A stretch of DNA of 49,540 nucleotides. It comes from an uncultured cyanobacterium. Lineage in GTDB: Bacteria; Cyanobacteriota; Cyanobacteriia; Cyanobacteriales; Microcystaceae. Each line of letters starts with the position of its first letter. The stretch's first letter is position 1. Below are positions 1-8,821 of the stretch, one piece after another. The stretch is from the NCBI GenBank assembly GCA_903869185.1, contig CAIPYC010000171.1, positions 1 through 49,540 of the forward strand, read 5' to 3'. The notes beneath the pieces were generated by a model that was given only the letters and a program-made list of their open reading frames with translations, had not been told where the DNA came from and searched no databases. The translations under genes and the position numbers were made by a program.

Positions 1-228
1 AAGCTTACTGACCAGAAAAGAGGATTGCCCGATGATCTCCCTTCACTTCCTCTGGAGCTATCCTACTGGATTGCAGGTAACCTCCAAGGAGCCCCGGCTG
101 AGCAGCAATATCTGCTAGATACCCAGGATACGGCGACAAGACTGCGCAGAGAGTCAGAAATACTCACCTCAACTCGCAATTACTACGCGGCAAGTACAGC
201 ACTTAAAGAGGCTCTCAAGAATAGCTAG
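1..228 (+). CDS. LON substrate-binding domain protein, C-terminal fragment
   Basis: The reading frame is open from base 1 to a TAG at 226-228, so this is the 3' end of a gene that begins before the window. The 75 visible residues include ELSYWIAGNLQGAPAEQQYL and a charged tail (RLRRESEILTSTRNYYAAST). I recognise this as the end of the stand-alone LON domain protein of cyanobacteria (about 210 aa), which carries the N-terminal substrate-binding domain of Lon protease but no ATPase or peptidase. Its role is not established. The TTG at 25 is an internal codon, not a start. The gene converges on the DUF2996 gene, and the two stop codons share the four bases CTAG. Confidence 0.75.
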   Translation, partial: KLTDQKRGLPDDLPSLPLELSYWIAGNLQGAPAEQQYLLDTQDTATRLRRESEILTSTRNYYAASTALKEALKNS

Positions 229-644
229 TTTTTAGAGAGCCATTTTTGAGCATTCAATCTTTGTAAGATATAGAGCACTAGTATATCCAATGTAGTTTTG
301 CGCTCATCGATCATAAAAGATTCCAATGTGCTGGCTTGTCCTCCTCCACTGCTGTAGGAAAAGCATTTTTTCCCGTTGAGATTTTCATCTAGAAAGTAAA
401 TGTTAAATTGATGTCCGTTGTTAAATTGACCAATCAATTGAGAACAAGAATCATTCAGTGGGTTCTTGCTCAGCATGATTGGCTGTTTCTCAAAAGAAAG
501 CTTGGCTTGAGTGATTCCTTCTTTTTCTAGTGCTTTGGCGAGCTGGGGCAGAAGATGTTCTTGAGCAAATTGGGCTAGAGGTTTATCTTCTATAGCTGGG
601 GCTTTGGCCTTGGTTGCAACTGGTTCTTTAGTTTCTTCGGTCAT
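225..644 (-). CDS. DUF2996 family protein
   Basis: A 139-residue soluble protein of a family known mainly from cyanobacteria; function unknown. The first 20 or so residues are Lys/Glu/Ala/Pro-rich and probably disordered. The conserved part then begins with PLAQFAQEHLLPQLAKAL, continues with a segment that reads like beta strands (HQFNIYFLDENLNGKKCFSY), and ends in a helix (TTLDILVLYILQRLNAQKWL). No signal peptide or membrane segment is visible. The ATG at 644 is the first residue of the conserved N-terminus. The gene lies 60 bp downstream of the methyltransferase gene on the same strand and could be the last gene of the clpB operon, or have its own promoter in that gap. Confidence 0.75.
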   Translation of the reverse strand: MTEETKEPVATKAKAPAIEDKPLAQFAQEHLLPQLAKALEKEGITQAKLSFEKQPIMLSKNPLNDSCSQLIGQFNNGHQFNIYFLDENLNGKKCFSYSSGGGQASTLESFMIDERKTTLDILVLYILQRLNAQKWLSKN

Positions 645-704
645 CGTTTTCCTAGATTGAGATAATACAGAATATTCTAGAGTAAAAAATTCTCTGGTGA
701 ATAT

Positions 705-1631
705 TTAATATGGTTTTTGGGCAATCACAGTACGGTGACGCGGACTATTGGAGATGATTGTCGGCTCAGCAAAACCCGCTTTGGTGACAGTAGCGCCAAA
801 ATCAAGCGTAAAATACTCATCCAGATGAGGCTCTGTACTTTTGAGAAGAGTCAGGATATAGGCCGGCATCTCTCTATAAATTGTAGATTGCGGATTCATA
901 TCCATCATGGCAAAGTAACCACCAGGTTTGAGTAACCGGTAGGATTCTTGCAGAATCTCTAAAGTAGGTTTTTGGGGCAATTCATGAAAAAGCAAAAAGG
1001 CCGATACTAAATCAAAAGATTTTTCTTTTAGTCCAGTGGATTCGGCTAGGGCATGTATCCATCGAATTTCAAGCTTTTTTTCCTCAGCGCGGTGTTGGGC
1101 TACTGAGAGGTAATAGGGAGAAAGATCCAAGCCGGTTAGCTGGGCTCTGGGATATATCCCGTGGAGTGCCATGGTACTCATTCCCACACTACAGCCTATA
1201 TCCAAGATACTTTGGGGTTCATCCTTGATGTATTTAACCAAATTCTCATGATAGCTTTGCCTTAGTTGAGCATCGCCATCTACTTGAGGATTCTCTCCGC
1301 CGCTCCAGATCGTAGAATGAACTGTAAGCGCGGCTGTTTCCACTTCCCAGGCAGGCTCCCAATCCAAATTCCCCTCGGGATAAGCATGAAAAGGGAGGGT
1401 ATAGTAATCTGGATAGGTTAAGCTGCGATCTCGGATTGATTCGATGATCTCGTTCCAATCGAGAGCCCTTAACTGCTCTACATTGCCTCTCCAATCGATC
1501 CCTATTTTACCAGCACGCTTTATCATCATTTCTCTTGCCTGCTTTCTGGCCAGCTGGGCTATAGGCTTGATATCCAGTACCCTACTAACGAGAACAGATG
1601 CTAAATTAAATTGATTATTGTTATTTGTCAT
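705..1631 (-). CDS. class I SAM-dependent methyltransferase
   Basis: A 308-residue Rossmann-fold methyltransferase. SAM-binding motif I is visible as ILDIGCSVGMST near residue 145, followed by the acidic end of strand 2 (LTGLDLSPYY) and the post-motif helices (FDLVSAFLLFHELP, LKPGGYFAMMDMNP). The N-terminal 120 residues carry a family-specific segment rich in Trp and Tyr (YPDYYTLPFHAYPEGNLDW) that probably shapes the substrate site. The substrate is not apparent; similar proteins occur in cyanobacteria and plants. The start codon overlaps the clpB stop as ATGA, so the two are almost certainly cotranscribed and translationally coupled, with the methyltransferase second. Confidence 0.8.
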   Translation of the reverse strand: MTNNNNQFNLASVLVSRVLDIKPIAQLARKQAREMMIKRAGKIGIDWRGNVEQLRALDWNEIIESIRDRSLTYPDYYTLPFHAYPEGNLDWEPAWEVETAALTVHSTIWSGGENPQVDGDAQLRQSYHENLVKYIKDEPQSILDIGCSVGMSTMALHGIYPRAQLTGLDLSPYYLSVAQHRAEEKKLEIRWIHALAESTGLKEKSFDLVSAFLLFHELPQKPTLEILQESYRLLKPGGYFAMMDMNPQSTIYREMPAYILTLLKSTEPHLDEYFTLDFGATVTKAGFAEPTIISNSPRHRTVIAQKPY

Positions 1632-4285
1632 GGGTTTGTCGGCTCTAAAACGAGATCTTCTAAAGTCTCTTTAATATCAATATCACTAGGCTTATGCTCA
1701 AAAATCATTTTATCTTGGTTACAGTCTATCCAGATGACATCTCCCGATGTGAAAGTATTTTCTAGGATCTTCGTGGCAATAGGGTTTTCCAATTCTCTCT
1801 GTATTGCCCTTTTGAGCGGCCTGACTCCATAAACTGGATCATAACCAATAGTTACAATCCTATCGAGAGCTGCTTCGGAAATCTCCAGGCTCAGCTTCTG
1901 TTGACTCAGTAAATTAGACAATCTACGCAGTTGAATCAAGACAATTTGACGTAGCTCATCTGTTCTAAGGGTTTGGAAGATAATCAGCTCATCAATCCTG
2001 TTGAGAAATTCAGGTCTAAAATGAGCTTTGAGCGCTTCTAGAACCTTTGCATTTCTTGCTTGGCTATCAGCTATGTTAAGTATGAATTCACTGCCAATAT
2101 TGCTGGTCATCACGATAATTGTATTGCGGAAATCTACTACCCTTCCCTGCGAATCGGTGATCCTCCCATCATCTAATACTTGTAAGAGAATATTAAAGAC
2201 ATCAGGATGTGCTTTCTCTACTTCATCGAGTAAGACTACAGAGTAGGGACGCCGCCGGATTGCTTCAGAAAGCTGACCGCCTTCTTCGTAGCCAACATAG
2301 CCTGGCGGAGCTCCAACTAGGCGTGAAACTGCATGTTTTTCCATATATTCAGACATATCGATGCGCACCATCGCCTCTTCTGAATCAAAGAGCAATTGAG
2401 CCAATGCCCTAGCTAGCTCGGTCTTTCCTACCCCAGTTGGTCCCATGAATAAGAAAGAGCCGATTGGTCTGCTCGGATCTTTCATGCCGGCCCTAGCCCT
2501 TCTTATAGCAGCAGAAACTGCAACTATCGCTTCTTCCTGACCAATCACCTGCTTGCTTAGGTGTCCCTCGAGTTGTAATAATTTTTGTCGTTCTGACTCC
2601 AGTAAACGGTTGATGGGAATGCCAGTCCAACGGGCCACTATTTCAGCAATATCGGCTTCTGTTACCTGCTCACGCAAGAGCGTAGATCCCATGGCTTGAA
2701 TCTTGGTCAATTCGGCTTCTTTTTCGATGATCGACTGTTCTAAAACCTCTAACTTGCCATATTTAAGCTGAGCGGCCTTGTTGAGATCATATGCTCTTTC
2801 AGCCTGTTCAATCTGTAAACGAATCTGTTCTTCTTCTTCTTTTAGGGAATTGATTTCCTCAAGCATCTGCTTTTCTGCCTGCCATTGGGAAGAAAGCGAT
2901 TTCTGTTTGATCTCCAATTCTTCAATTTCCTGTCTGATGCGCTCTAGCCTTTCTTTAGATGGTTTATCGACAATCAATCTTTTTTCTTCTCCCAAAATTG
3001 AGAGCTCTTCCATCTGCAGCTGCATCAAGCGTCTATCTATGGTTTCTAGCTCTGTGGGTTTAGAGGTGATTTCCATTTTCAATTGAGCCGCTGCTTCATC
3101 AATGAGATCAATTGCTTTATCTGGTAGGAAACGTTCAGTAATATAACGATCTGATAATGTGGTGGCGGCTACAAGAGCTGAATCAGTTATCTTGACTCCA
3201 TGATGTACCTCATAACGTTCTTTGAGTCCACGCAAAATAGAAATGGTATCTTCTACTGAAGGCTGCTTGACATAGACTTGCTGGAAACGACGCTCCAATG
3301 CCGGATCTTTTTCTATGTTTTTGCGATATTCATCCAAAGTGGTAGCGCCAATGCAGCGTAGCTCCCCTCTGGCAAGCATAGGTTTGAGTAAATTTCCGGC
3401 ATCCATGGCCCCATCGCGCGAACCAGTACCTACTACTGTATGCAGCTCGTCAATAAAGAGAACGATCTGTCCTTCTGAATGAGTGACCTCTCTCATCACT
3501 GAGCGTAGGCGTTCTTCAAATTCACCACGGTATTTAGCCCCGGCGATCAAGCTGCCCATATCCAGGGCAATCAACTGACGATTCTTGAGCGATTCGGGTA
3601 CATCTCCCTTGACGATCCTTTGGGCGAGACCTTCAGCAATGGCTGTTTTACCTACTCCCGGTTCACCAATAAGGACTGGGTTGTTTTTGGAGCGGCGCGA
3701 GAGTACCTGAATCACTCTGCGGATTTCTTCATCTCTGCCGATGACTGGATCGAGCTTGCCTTCTCTGGCACTTTCGGTAAGATCTTTGCCATATTTGCTG
3801 AGAGATTCGTAGCGCTCCTCTTGATTGGGTTCGGTTACCTTCTGGCTGCCGCGAATAGATCTGATGTAGGCTTCAATATCTTGAGGATCTAAATTGAAAG
3901 TTCTCAAGCACCTCCTACCGAGCCTTTCATCCTGGGCAAAACCCAACCAGATATGTTCGACTGAAATATATTTGTCCTGCCAGCTCACTCTTGAAGATTC
4001 TGCGCGATCTAGCATGACGTCCAAGCCTTTACCCAGATAAAGCTGCTCTACAGAATTAGTGCGCAGCTGACGATTGATAAAGCCCTCGATTTGTTGTTGC
4101 AGGCGTAGCTCATCTATATTGGCAATGGATAATATCCTCTGGGTTAACCCTTGCTGTTCCAGTAGAGCCAAGGCTACATGTTCTACCTCTAGGGTTTGAT
4201 TTTTAAAACGCTTGGCTACTTCTTGAGATTTAACAATTGCATCCCATGCTTGTTCTGTAAATTTACTAGCGTCGGTTGGCTGCAT
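1628..4285 (-). CDS. clpB: ATP-dependent disaggregase ClpB
   Basis: An 885-residue Hsp100 disaggregase that extracts and refolds aggregated proteins together with DnaK. Order of parts: Clp N-domain (1-150), first AAA+ module with Walker A GEPGVGKT (207-214) and VLFIDELHT, coiled-coil middle domain (about 400-530, strongly Glu/Lys/Gln-rich), second AAA+ module with Walker A GPTGVGKT (615-622) and the pore motif [13 protein letters not shown], then the small C-terminal domain. The coiled coil distinguishes ClpB from ClpC and ClpA, and no ClpP-binding loop is evident. The N-terminus ([20 protein letters not shown]) matches the clpB1 type of cyanobacteria. It is transcribed divergently from the sugar kinase across only 45 bp, in which I see no CIRCE element. 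Confidence 0.96.
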   Translation of the reverse strand: MQPTDASKFTEQAWDAIVKSQEVAKRFKNQTLEVEHVALALLEQQGLTQRILSIANIDELRLQQQIEGFINRQLRTNSVEQLYLGKGLDVMLDRAESSRVSWQDKYISVEHIWLGFAQDERLGRRCLRTFNLDPQDIEAYIRSIRGSQKVTEPNQEERYESLSKYGKDLTESAREGKLDPVIGRDEEIRRVIQVLSRRSKNNPVLIGEPGVGKTAIAEGLAQRIVKGDVPESLKNRQLIALDMGSLIAGAKYRGEFEERLRSVMREVTHSEGQIVLFIDELHTVVGTGSRDGAMDAGNLLKPMLARGELRCIGATTLDEYRKNIEKDPALERRFQQVYVKQPSVEDTISILRGLKERYEVHHGVKITDSALVAATTLSDRYITERFLPDKAIDLIDEAAAQLKMEITSKPTELETIDRRLMQLQMEELSILGEEKRLIVDKPSKERLERIRQEIEELEIKQKSLSSQWQAEKQMLEEINSLKEEEEQIRLQIEQAERAYDLNKAAQLKYGKLEVLEQSIIEKEAELTKIQAMGSTLLREQVTEADIAEIVARWTGIPINRLLESERQKLLQLEGHLSKQVIGQEEAIVAVSAAIRRARAGMKDPSRPIGSFLFMGPTGVGKTELARALAQLLFDSEEAMVRIDMSEYMEKHAVSRLVGAPPGYVGYEEGGQLSEAIRRRPYSVVLLDEVEKAHPDVFNILLQVLDDGRITDSQGRVVDFRNTIIVMTSNIGSEFILNIADSQARNAKVLEALKAHFRPEFLNRIDELIIFQTLRTDELRQIVLIQLRRLSNLLSQQKLSLEISEAALDRIVTIGYDPVYGVRPLKRAIQRELENPIATKILENTFTSGDVIWIDCNQDKMIFEHKPSDIDIKETLEDLVLEPTNP

Positions 4286-4330
4286 TCTGGCACTTTAACT
4301 TTATTACTCTCTAGAGTCTATTGTAGCCTT

Positions 4331-5575
4331 ATGAGTATGGAATATTTTTTGGGTATAGACTTTGGCACTTCGGGTGTTAGAGCAGTCATTATAGATTCTC
4401 AAAGGCAGATTCAACAGCAAAGCCGAGTTAATTACGCTATTGAGAATATAACAAGCTGGCAAATTGCTCTAGCAGAAATCTTAAAGAGTATAGAGCCAAA
4501 ATATAAAAAACAGCTTCGTTCGATCTTGATCGATGGAACTTCATCTACCGTTGTGATTTGCGATAGCTCGGGCAATCCCTTAGATGAGCCTATTCTATAC
4601 AATGATGCTCGAGGTGCTGGCTATATTTCCTATTTAGATGACATTGTAGCCCAGTCTCATCTGGTCAAAAACGCTTGCTCGAGTTTGGTTAAATTATTGT
4701 GGTGGTCAGATCAGCCGATTTTTACCAAGACAGCTCATTTTTTACATCAGGCAGATTGGTTGAGCTTTCTACTACATGGACAATTAGGGCTCAGTGACTA
4801 TAACAATGCTCTCAAACTGGGCTACGATCCAGAGCAAATGATTTATCCAGATTGGCTCACCAGTCTTCCGGTTGCCCATCTTTTACCGAAGATACTCACC
4901 CCTGGAACTCCCATAGCAAAAATCCGCACAGAGATATCCGATAAGTACAAAATTGATGGAAATTGTCAAATTGTCGCTGGAACTACAGATAGCATTGCAG
5001 CTTTTATCTCCAGTGATGCCAATTCTTTAGGTGATAGTGTAACTTCTTTAGGATCAACTTTGGTCATTAAAATGCTTGCCAGAGAAAATATCAACAACAG
5101 TCACTATGGTATCTATAGTCATCGTTTGGGGAATCATTGGCTCACCGGGGGAGCTTCCAACAGTGGCGGAGCTGTTTTAAAAGAATTTTTTTCTACAGAT
5201 CAGCTATATAATCTATCTCGCTCAATAGATCCACTGCGATCTAGCGGGCTTGATTATTATCCACTATTGAGACCGGGAGAGCGCTTTCCCTTCAACGATC
5301 CTAATTTTGCACCCCGACTTGAGCCAAGACCAAAAGATGATCAATTGTTTTTACAGGGACTATTGGAAGGGATTGCTCGGATTGAGTCCAGGGGTTACGA
5401 ACTATTGAGATCTTTGGGCGCTGGTTCTCTCACTAGGGTTTATAGCGTAGGAGGTGGAGCAAAAAATGAGTCATGGCGACAGATGAGAGAGCATATTCTA
5501 GGTGTTCGCGTATTGAACAGTTCGCAAACCGAGGCAGCCTATGGAGCAGCAAAACTGGCTATGGGGCCCTTTTAA
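4331..5575 (+). CDS. FGGY-family sugar kinase, probably D-ribulose kinase type
   Basis: A 414-residue sugar kinase of the FGGY/xylulokinase superfamily, phosphorylating a ketopentose or related sugar with ATP. Visible signatures are the phosphate-1 loop FLGIDFGTSGVRAVII at the N-terminus, the SILIDGTSST and LYNDARGAG segments of the sugar site, the central GTTDSIAAFIS, and the C-terminal nucleotide site VYSVGGGAKNESWRQ. The short length and sequence style match the cyanobacterial/plant group to which Synechococcus SePSK and Arabidopsis XK-1 belong, reported to act on D-ribulose; the substrate here is inferred. The frame is open further upstream to 4196 but that part lies inside clpB, so I place the start at ATG 4331 (an ATG at 4337 is also possible). 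It heads a same-strand run through 8726. Confidence 0.85.
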   Translation: MSMEYFLGIDFGTSGVRAVIIDSQRQIQQQSRVNYAIENITSWQIALAEILKSIEPKYKKQLRSILIDGTSSTVVICDSSGNPLDEPILYNDARGAGYISYLDDIVAQSHLVKNACSSLVKLLWWSDQPIFTKTAHFLHQADWLSFLLHGQLGLSDYNNALKLGYDPEQMIYPDWLTSLPVAHLLPKILTPGTPIAKIRTEISDKYKIDGNCQIVAGTTDSIAAFISSDANSLGDSVTSLGSTLVIKMLARENINNSHYGIYSHRLGNHWLTGGASNSGGAVLKEFFSTDQLYNLSRSIDPLRSSGLDYYPLLRPGERFPFNDPNFAPRLEPRPKDDQLFLQGLLEGIARIESRGYELLRSLGAGSLTRVYSVGGGAKNESWRQMREHILGVRVLNSSQTEAAYGAAKLAMGPF

Positions 5576-5620
5576 AATTCAACTTCTCTAGTTAGAATAT
5601 GATTTTCACCAATTGGAAAA

Positions 5621-6919
5621 ATGGGTATTGAACAGAGTGAGTATCGGCACAGAAGAAGCAAGTTAATGGAGAAAATTGGACAAGGAACGGCCATTTTTCG
5701 CAGCGCTCCAATTGCCACCATGCACAATGACGTTGAATATATTTACCGCCAGGACAGCGATTTTTATTATCTAACCGGCTTCAATGAACCAGATTCTATT
5801 GCCGTTCTTGCTCCTCATCATAGCGAACATCAATATATTCTCTTTGTCCAACCCAAAGATCCTCTCAAAGAAACCTGGACCGGTTTTTTCTGGGGCATAG
5901 AGGGAGCTCAAGAGTCCTTTGGCGCAGATGCTGTATATTCTATTGCAGATTTTTCGAAAGAAATAGTACAATATCTCACTAAATCCGAGCGTATTTACTA
6001 TCATCTAGGTAGAGATCACTCTTTTAACAACCAGATATTGAGTATTTGGCAATCAGTACTTGGTGGCAATGCTCGCAGAGGTTTTGGTCCAGTGGCATTA
6101 GAAGATACCAATCATTTGCTTCATCCTTTGCGTCAGCAAAAAACTGTAGCTGAAATTGAGATGATGCGCCATGCCATAGGGATCTCCGTAGAAGCCCACA
6201 AAGCAGCCAAGGATATAGCAGCTCCAGGGAGATATGAGTATGAAGTTCAAGCGGCAATAGAGAATATCTTTCGATCCAGAGGAGGCATGGGACCTGCATA
6301 TCCTTCTATAGTAGCTTCCGGTGATAATGCTTGCACCTTGCACTACATAGCAAACGATCGCCAAATGCTCTCAGGGGATCTGCTTTTGATAGATGCAGGA
6401 TGCTGCTATGGATACTATAACGGGGATCTCACCCGGACTTTCCCGGTCAATGGAATCATGACTCCTGAGCAACAGGCCATCTACGATATAGTCTTAGAAG
6501 CCCAGCTCAAGGCTATTGAGCAAGTCAAACCAGGAGTTCCCTACAATCAAGTTCACCATAAGGCGGTAGAGGTAATTGTTGAGGGATTGGTTGAATTGGG
6601 ATTACTAGTAGGAAATAGAGAAGAACTCATTGCCAAGGAAGCTTACAAGCCTTTTTATATGCATAACACCGGGCATTGGTTAGGGCTCGATGTCCATGAT
6701 GTTGGAAGCTATAAGTATTCAGAAGATCATTGGCAATCTCTGCAACCGAATAATATCATTACGGTAGAGCCAGGAATATATATATCCCCCAAGATTGTTC
6801 CAGTTGAAGGTCAAGGTGAGGTTGATCAACGGTGGCATGGGATTGGTATCCGTATTGAAGATGACGTATTGGTGAATAGCTTTGGCTGTGAAGTCCTTTC
6901 ACAGTCATTAGAGAAGTAG
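5621..6919 (+). CDS. pepP: Xaa-Pro aminopeptidase (M24B)
   Basis: A 432-residue aminopeptidase that removes N-terminal residues preceding proline. The N-terminal domain (about 1-165) includes the dimer/substrate part (DSDFYYLTGFNEPDS). The C-terminal pita-bread domain holds all five metal ligands: Asp258 (in LIDAGCCYG) and Asp269 (in GDLTRTFP), His352 (in NTGHWLGLDVHD), Glu383 (in TVEPGIYI) and Glu413 (in GIRIEDDV). Length and ligand spacing are those of the normal bacterial enzyme, so it should be an active dinuclear metal peptidase in the cytoplasm. It starts 45 bp after the sugar kinase and 36 bp before the permease, consistent with one transcript. Confidence 0.93.
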   Translation: MGIEQSEYRHRRSKLMEKIGQGTAIFRSAPIATMHNDVEYIYRQDSDFYYLTGFNEPDSIAVLAPHHSEHQYILFVQPKDPLKETWTGFFWGIEGAQESFGADAVYSIADFSKEIVQYLTKSERIYYHLGRDHSFNNQILSIWQSVLGGNARRGFGPVALEDTNHLLHPLRQQKTVAEIEMMRHAIGISVEAHKAAKDIAAPGRYEYEVQAAIENIFRSRGGMGPAYPSIVASGDNACTLHYIANDRQMLSGDLLLIDAGCCYGYYNGDLTRTFPVNGIMTPEQQAIYDIVLEAQLKAIEQVKPGVPYNQVHHKAVEVIVEGLVELGLLVGNREELIAKEAYKPFYMHNTGHWLGLDVHDVGSYKYSEDHWQSLQPNNIITVEPGIYISPKIVPVEGQGEVDQRWHGIGIRIEDDVLVNSFGCEVLSQSLEK

Positions 6920-6955
6920 CCTCTTATTAAAATCAGAAATCCAAACCACACACGA

Positions 6956-7939
6956 ATGAGTCAATTGCAAGATGCCTTCTCACTGTTTTTGAGCTTATTG
7001 GTAGAAGCCCTGCCATTTCTCCTGCTGGGGGTCATCTTTTCTAGTGCATTATTGGTTCTAATCAAGGAAGATCAATTTTTTAAGCATTTTCCGACCAATC
7101 CAATAGCTGGAGCCTTGCTGGGAAGCTGTATTGGTTTTATACTTCCAGTATGTGAATGTGGCAATGTGCCAGTTGCAAGACGACTGTTGATCAAGGGTGT
7201 ACCTCCAGCTGTGACTGTCGGATTTTTATTGGCAGCCCCAACAGTCAATCCCATAGTTATATGGTCTACTTGGACTGCTTTTAGGGATCAACCGGAGATT
7301 GTTGTATTTCGGGTTGTTTTTTCCCTAATCATTGCCACTATTGTAGCCTCAGTATTTAGTACGCAAAAGGATGCTCTTGTTCTTTTTAATCCCCTCCTCT
7401 CTCGCAGGATAAGATACAATAAGAGCTCGAACATTATTACAAGCAGTAGTGATAGCTTTTTGCAACCCGGCACTTTTCTTCTGAGTACTCCAGGAAATCC
7501 AATCAGACTGGATACCCAGGTAGTTTCAGCAATACCATCAGGCTGGAATGTTTTTCTCGAAAACGTAACCCAAGAACTAAGAGAACTTGGTGGAATGTTG
7601 GTTATAGGCAGTGCAATTGCTTCTTGTATTCAGGTATTTGTGCCACGCGATGTTATTTTACATCTAGGTAGCGGCGTCCTAACTTCGATCATATCCATGA
7701 TGATTCTAGGTTCAGTTGTATCTATTTGCTCAACGGTCGATGCCTTTTTTGCTCTTTCTTTTGCCTCTACCTTTACAACGGGCTCTTTAATTGCCTTTTT
7801 GGTTATTGGTCCAATGGTTGATTTTAAGAGTATCAGTCTTTTGTTGTCAGTGTTTAAGCCTAGGATAATTTTCTATCTACTGTTTTTAGCGGCACAGCTG
7901 ACATTTATTTTAGCTATCGGTTACAGTTATTTTTTCTAA
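6956..7939 (+). CDS. UPF0718/DUF318-type permease
   Basis: A 327-residue polytopic membrane protein of the permease family that includes B. subtilis YcgR and the ArsP organoarsenical exporters. About eight hydrophobic segments are visible, beginning with LSLLVEALPFLLLGVIFSSA. The family's signature turn between helices is present as LPVCECGNVPVARRLL, with the CxC pair (Cys64 and Cys66) suited to metal or thiol binding, and a second signature (STVDAFFALSFA) near residue 260. The transported substrate is unknown. A 70-residue loop (150-215) divides the two halves. It is followed after 7 bp by the TIGR03943-type gene, its usual partner. Confidence 0.82.
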   Translation: MSQLQDAFSLFLSLLVEALPFLLLGVIFSSALLVLIKEDQFFKHFPTNPIAGALLGSCIGFILPVCECGNVPVARRLLIKGVPPAVTVGFLLAAPTVNPIVIWSTWTAFRDQPEIVVFRVVFSLIIATIVASVFSTQKDALVLFNPLLSRRIRYNKSSNIITSSSDSFLQPGTFLLSTPGNPIRLDTQVVSAIPSGWNVFLENVTQELRELGGMLVIGSAIASCIQVFVPRDVILHLGSGVLTSIISMMILGSVVSICSTVDAFFALSFASTFTTGSLIAFLVIGPMVDFKSISLLLSVFKPRIIFYLLFLAAQLTFILAIGYSYFF

Positions 7940-7946
7940 ATAGTAC

Positions 7947-8726
7947 ATGAATGTTTTTAAAACACAACTTGAAAACCTTAAAAAAAGTGGCTCACAAAAG
8001 GCTCTAGATTCCTTAGCCTTGATTTTCTTGGGTGCGCTCTTCCTCAAATACACCATTACGGGGCAATTAAAATTATTAATTAATCCTAACTATACTGGCT
8101 TAGTCTGGCTTACAGCTATCGTACTATTGGTTACAGGCTACATCAAGGCAAGAGAATGTCTAAAAGGCCAGAAACCATCCGAGGTTCAGCATCTATCTAC
8201 TATCCCACCTCTTTGGAGTAGCTGGATTTTGATAGTTACAGTGATTTTGGGGTTTTTAATTCCTCCACAAGTTCTCACCAGTCGATCCGCACTCTCTCGG
8301 GGCATCAGTGATTCCTCTTTACTTACACGAAACCAGCCAGAACTTTTTCGCAGTTTTAGTAAACCGGAAGATCGTTCACTCTTGGACTGGGTCAGAACGC
8401 TCAACGCTTATCCAGAACCTAATGCCTACAAGGGGCAGAAAGCCAAAATAACGGGTTTTGTGATCCACCCACCTCAATTGGTAGAAAATTATCTTTTACT
8501 AAGTCGCTTCGTGATCACATGTTGCGCTGTAGATGCTTATCCAGTTGGTATTCTGGTTAAACTCCCCTCTGCTGGCAATAATATATATAAAGCAGATAGT
8601 TGGCTTGAAGTGGAGGGACAGATGCAACCAGATGAAGTAGGAGGCAGAAGGCAACTGACTCTATTTAGCAAGAATATCAAGTCTATTCCCACACCCAGTG
8701 ATCCCTACAGCTTCAGCGGAAATTAA
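7947..8726 (+). CDS. TIGR03943-type permease partner protein
   Basis: A 259-residue protein recognised as the partner normally encoded next to DUF318 permeases (YcgQ beside YcgR in B. subtilis). The N-terminal half has three likely membrane spans (around residues 20-40, 48-68 and 92-110). The C-terminal half is extracytoplasmic or soluble and carries the family block AKITGFVIHPPQL followed by FVITCCAVDAYPVGILV with its CC pair. The end contains WLEVEGQM. The function of the pair is not settled; metal homeostasis is one suggestion in the family. The 7-bp gap to the permease indicates strict coexpression. Confidence 0.78.
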   Translation: MNVFKTQLENLKKSGSQKALDSLALIFLGALFLKYTITGQLKLLINPNYTGLVWLTAIVLLVTGYIKARECLKGQKPSEVQHLSTIPPLWSSWILIVTVILGFLIPPQVLTSRSALSRGISDSSLLTRNQPELFRSFSKPEDRSLLDWVRTLNAYPEPNAYKGQKAKITGFVIHPPQLVENYLLLSRFVITCCAVDAYPVGILVKLPSAGNNIYKADSWLEVEGQMQPDEVGGRRQLTLFSKNIKSIPTPSDPYSFSGN

Positions 8727-8784
8727 TTTCTTTTTGAAGAGACAGCTGCTCACTATGAGAATTAAATGTTAGGATTATTAAGAA

Positions 8785-8803
8785 AAGTTTAATTATTAAA
8801 CTT
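8785..8803. promoter_or_regulatory. 19-bp dyad upstream of typA
   Basis: A perfect inverted repeat with 8-bp arms AAGTTTAA and TTAAACTT around the 3-bp centre TTA. It ends 18 bp before the typA start codon and just upstream of the likely ribosome-binding site AAAGG (8809-8812 region). It could be an operator or an AU-rich hairpin in the leader. It is very AT-rich, so chance is not excluded. Confidence 0.4.
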
Positions 8804-8821
8804 AATTTAAAGGTTTTTGTT

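Noticed and set aside
1-6. HindIII site at the first base as evidence of a cloned insert
   Set aside because: A single 6-bp match at one end could be chance, and the other end has no such site.
4306-4317. ACTCT-CT-AGAGT dyad between clpB and the sugar kinase gene
   Set aside because: Arms of only 5 bp; it does not match the CIRCE element expected for heat-shock control.
4196-4330. Longer N-terminus for the sugar kinase
   Set aside because: It lies within clpB on the other strand and bears no similarity to the kinase; the family N-terminus begins right after ATG 4331.
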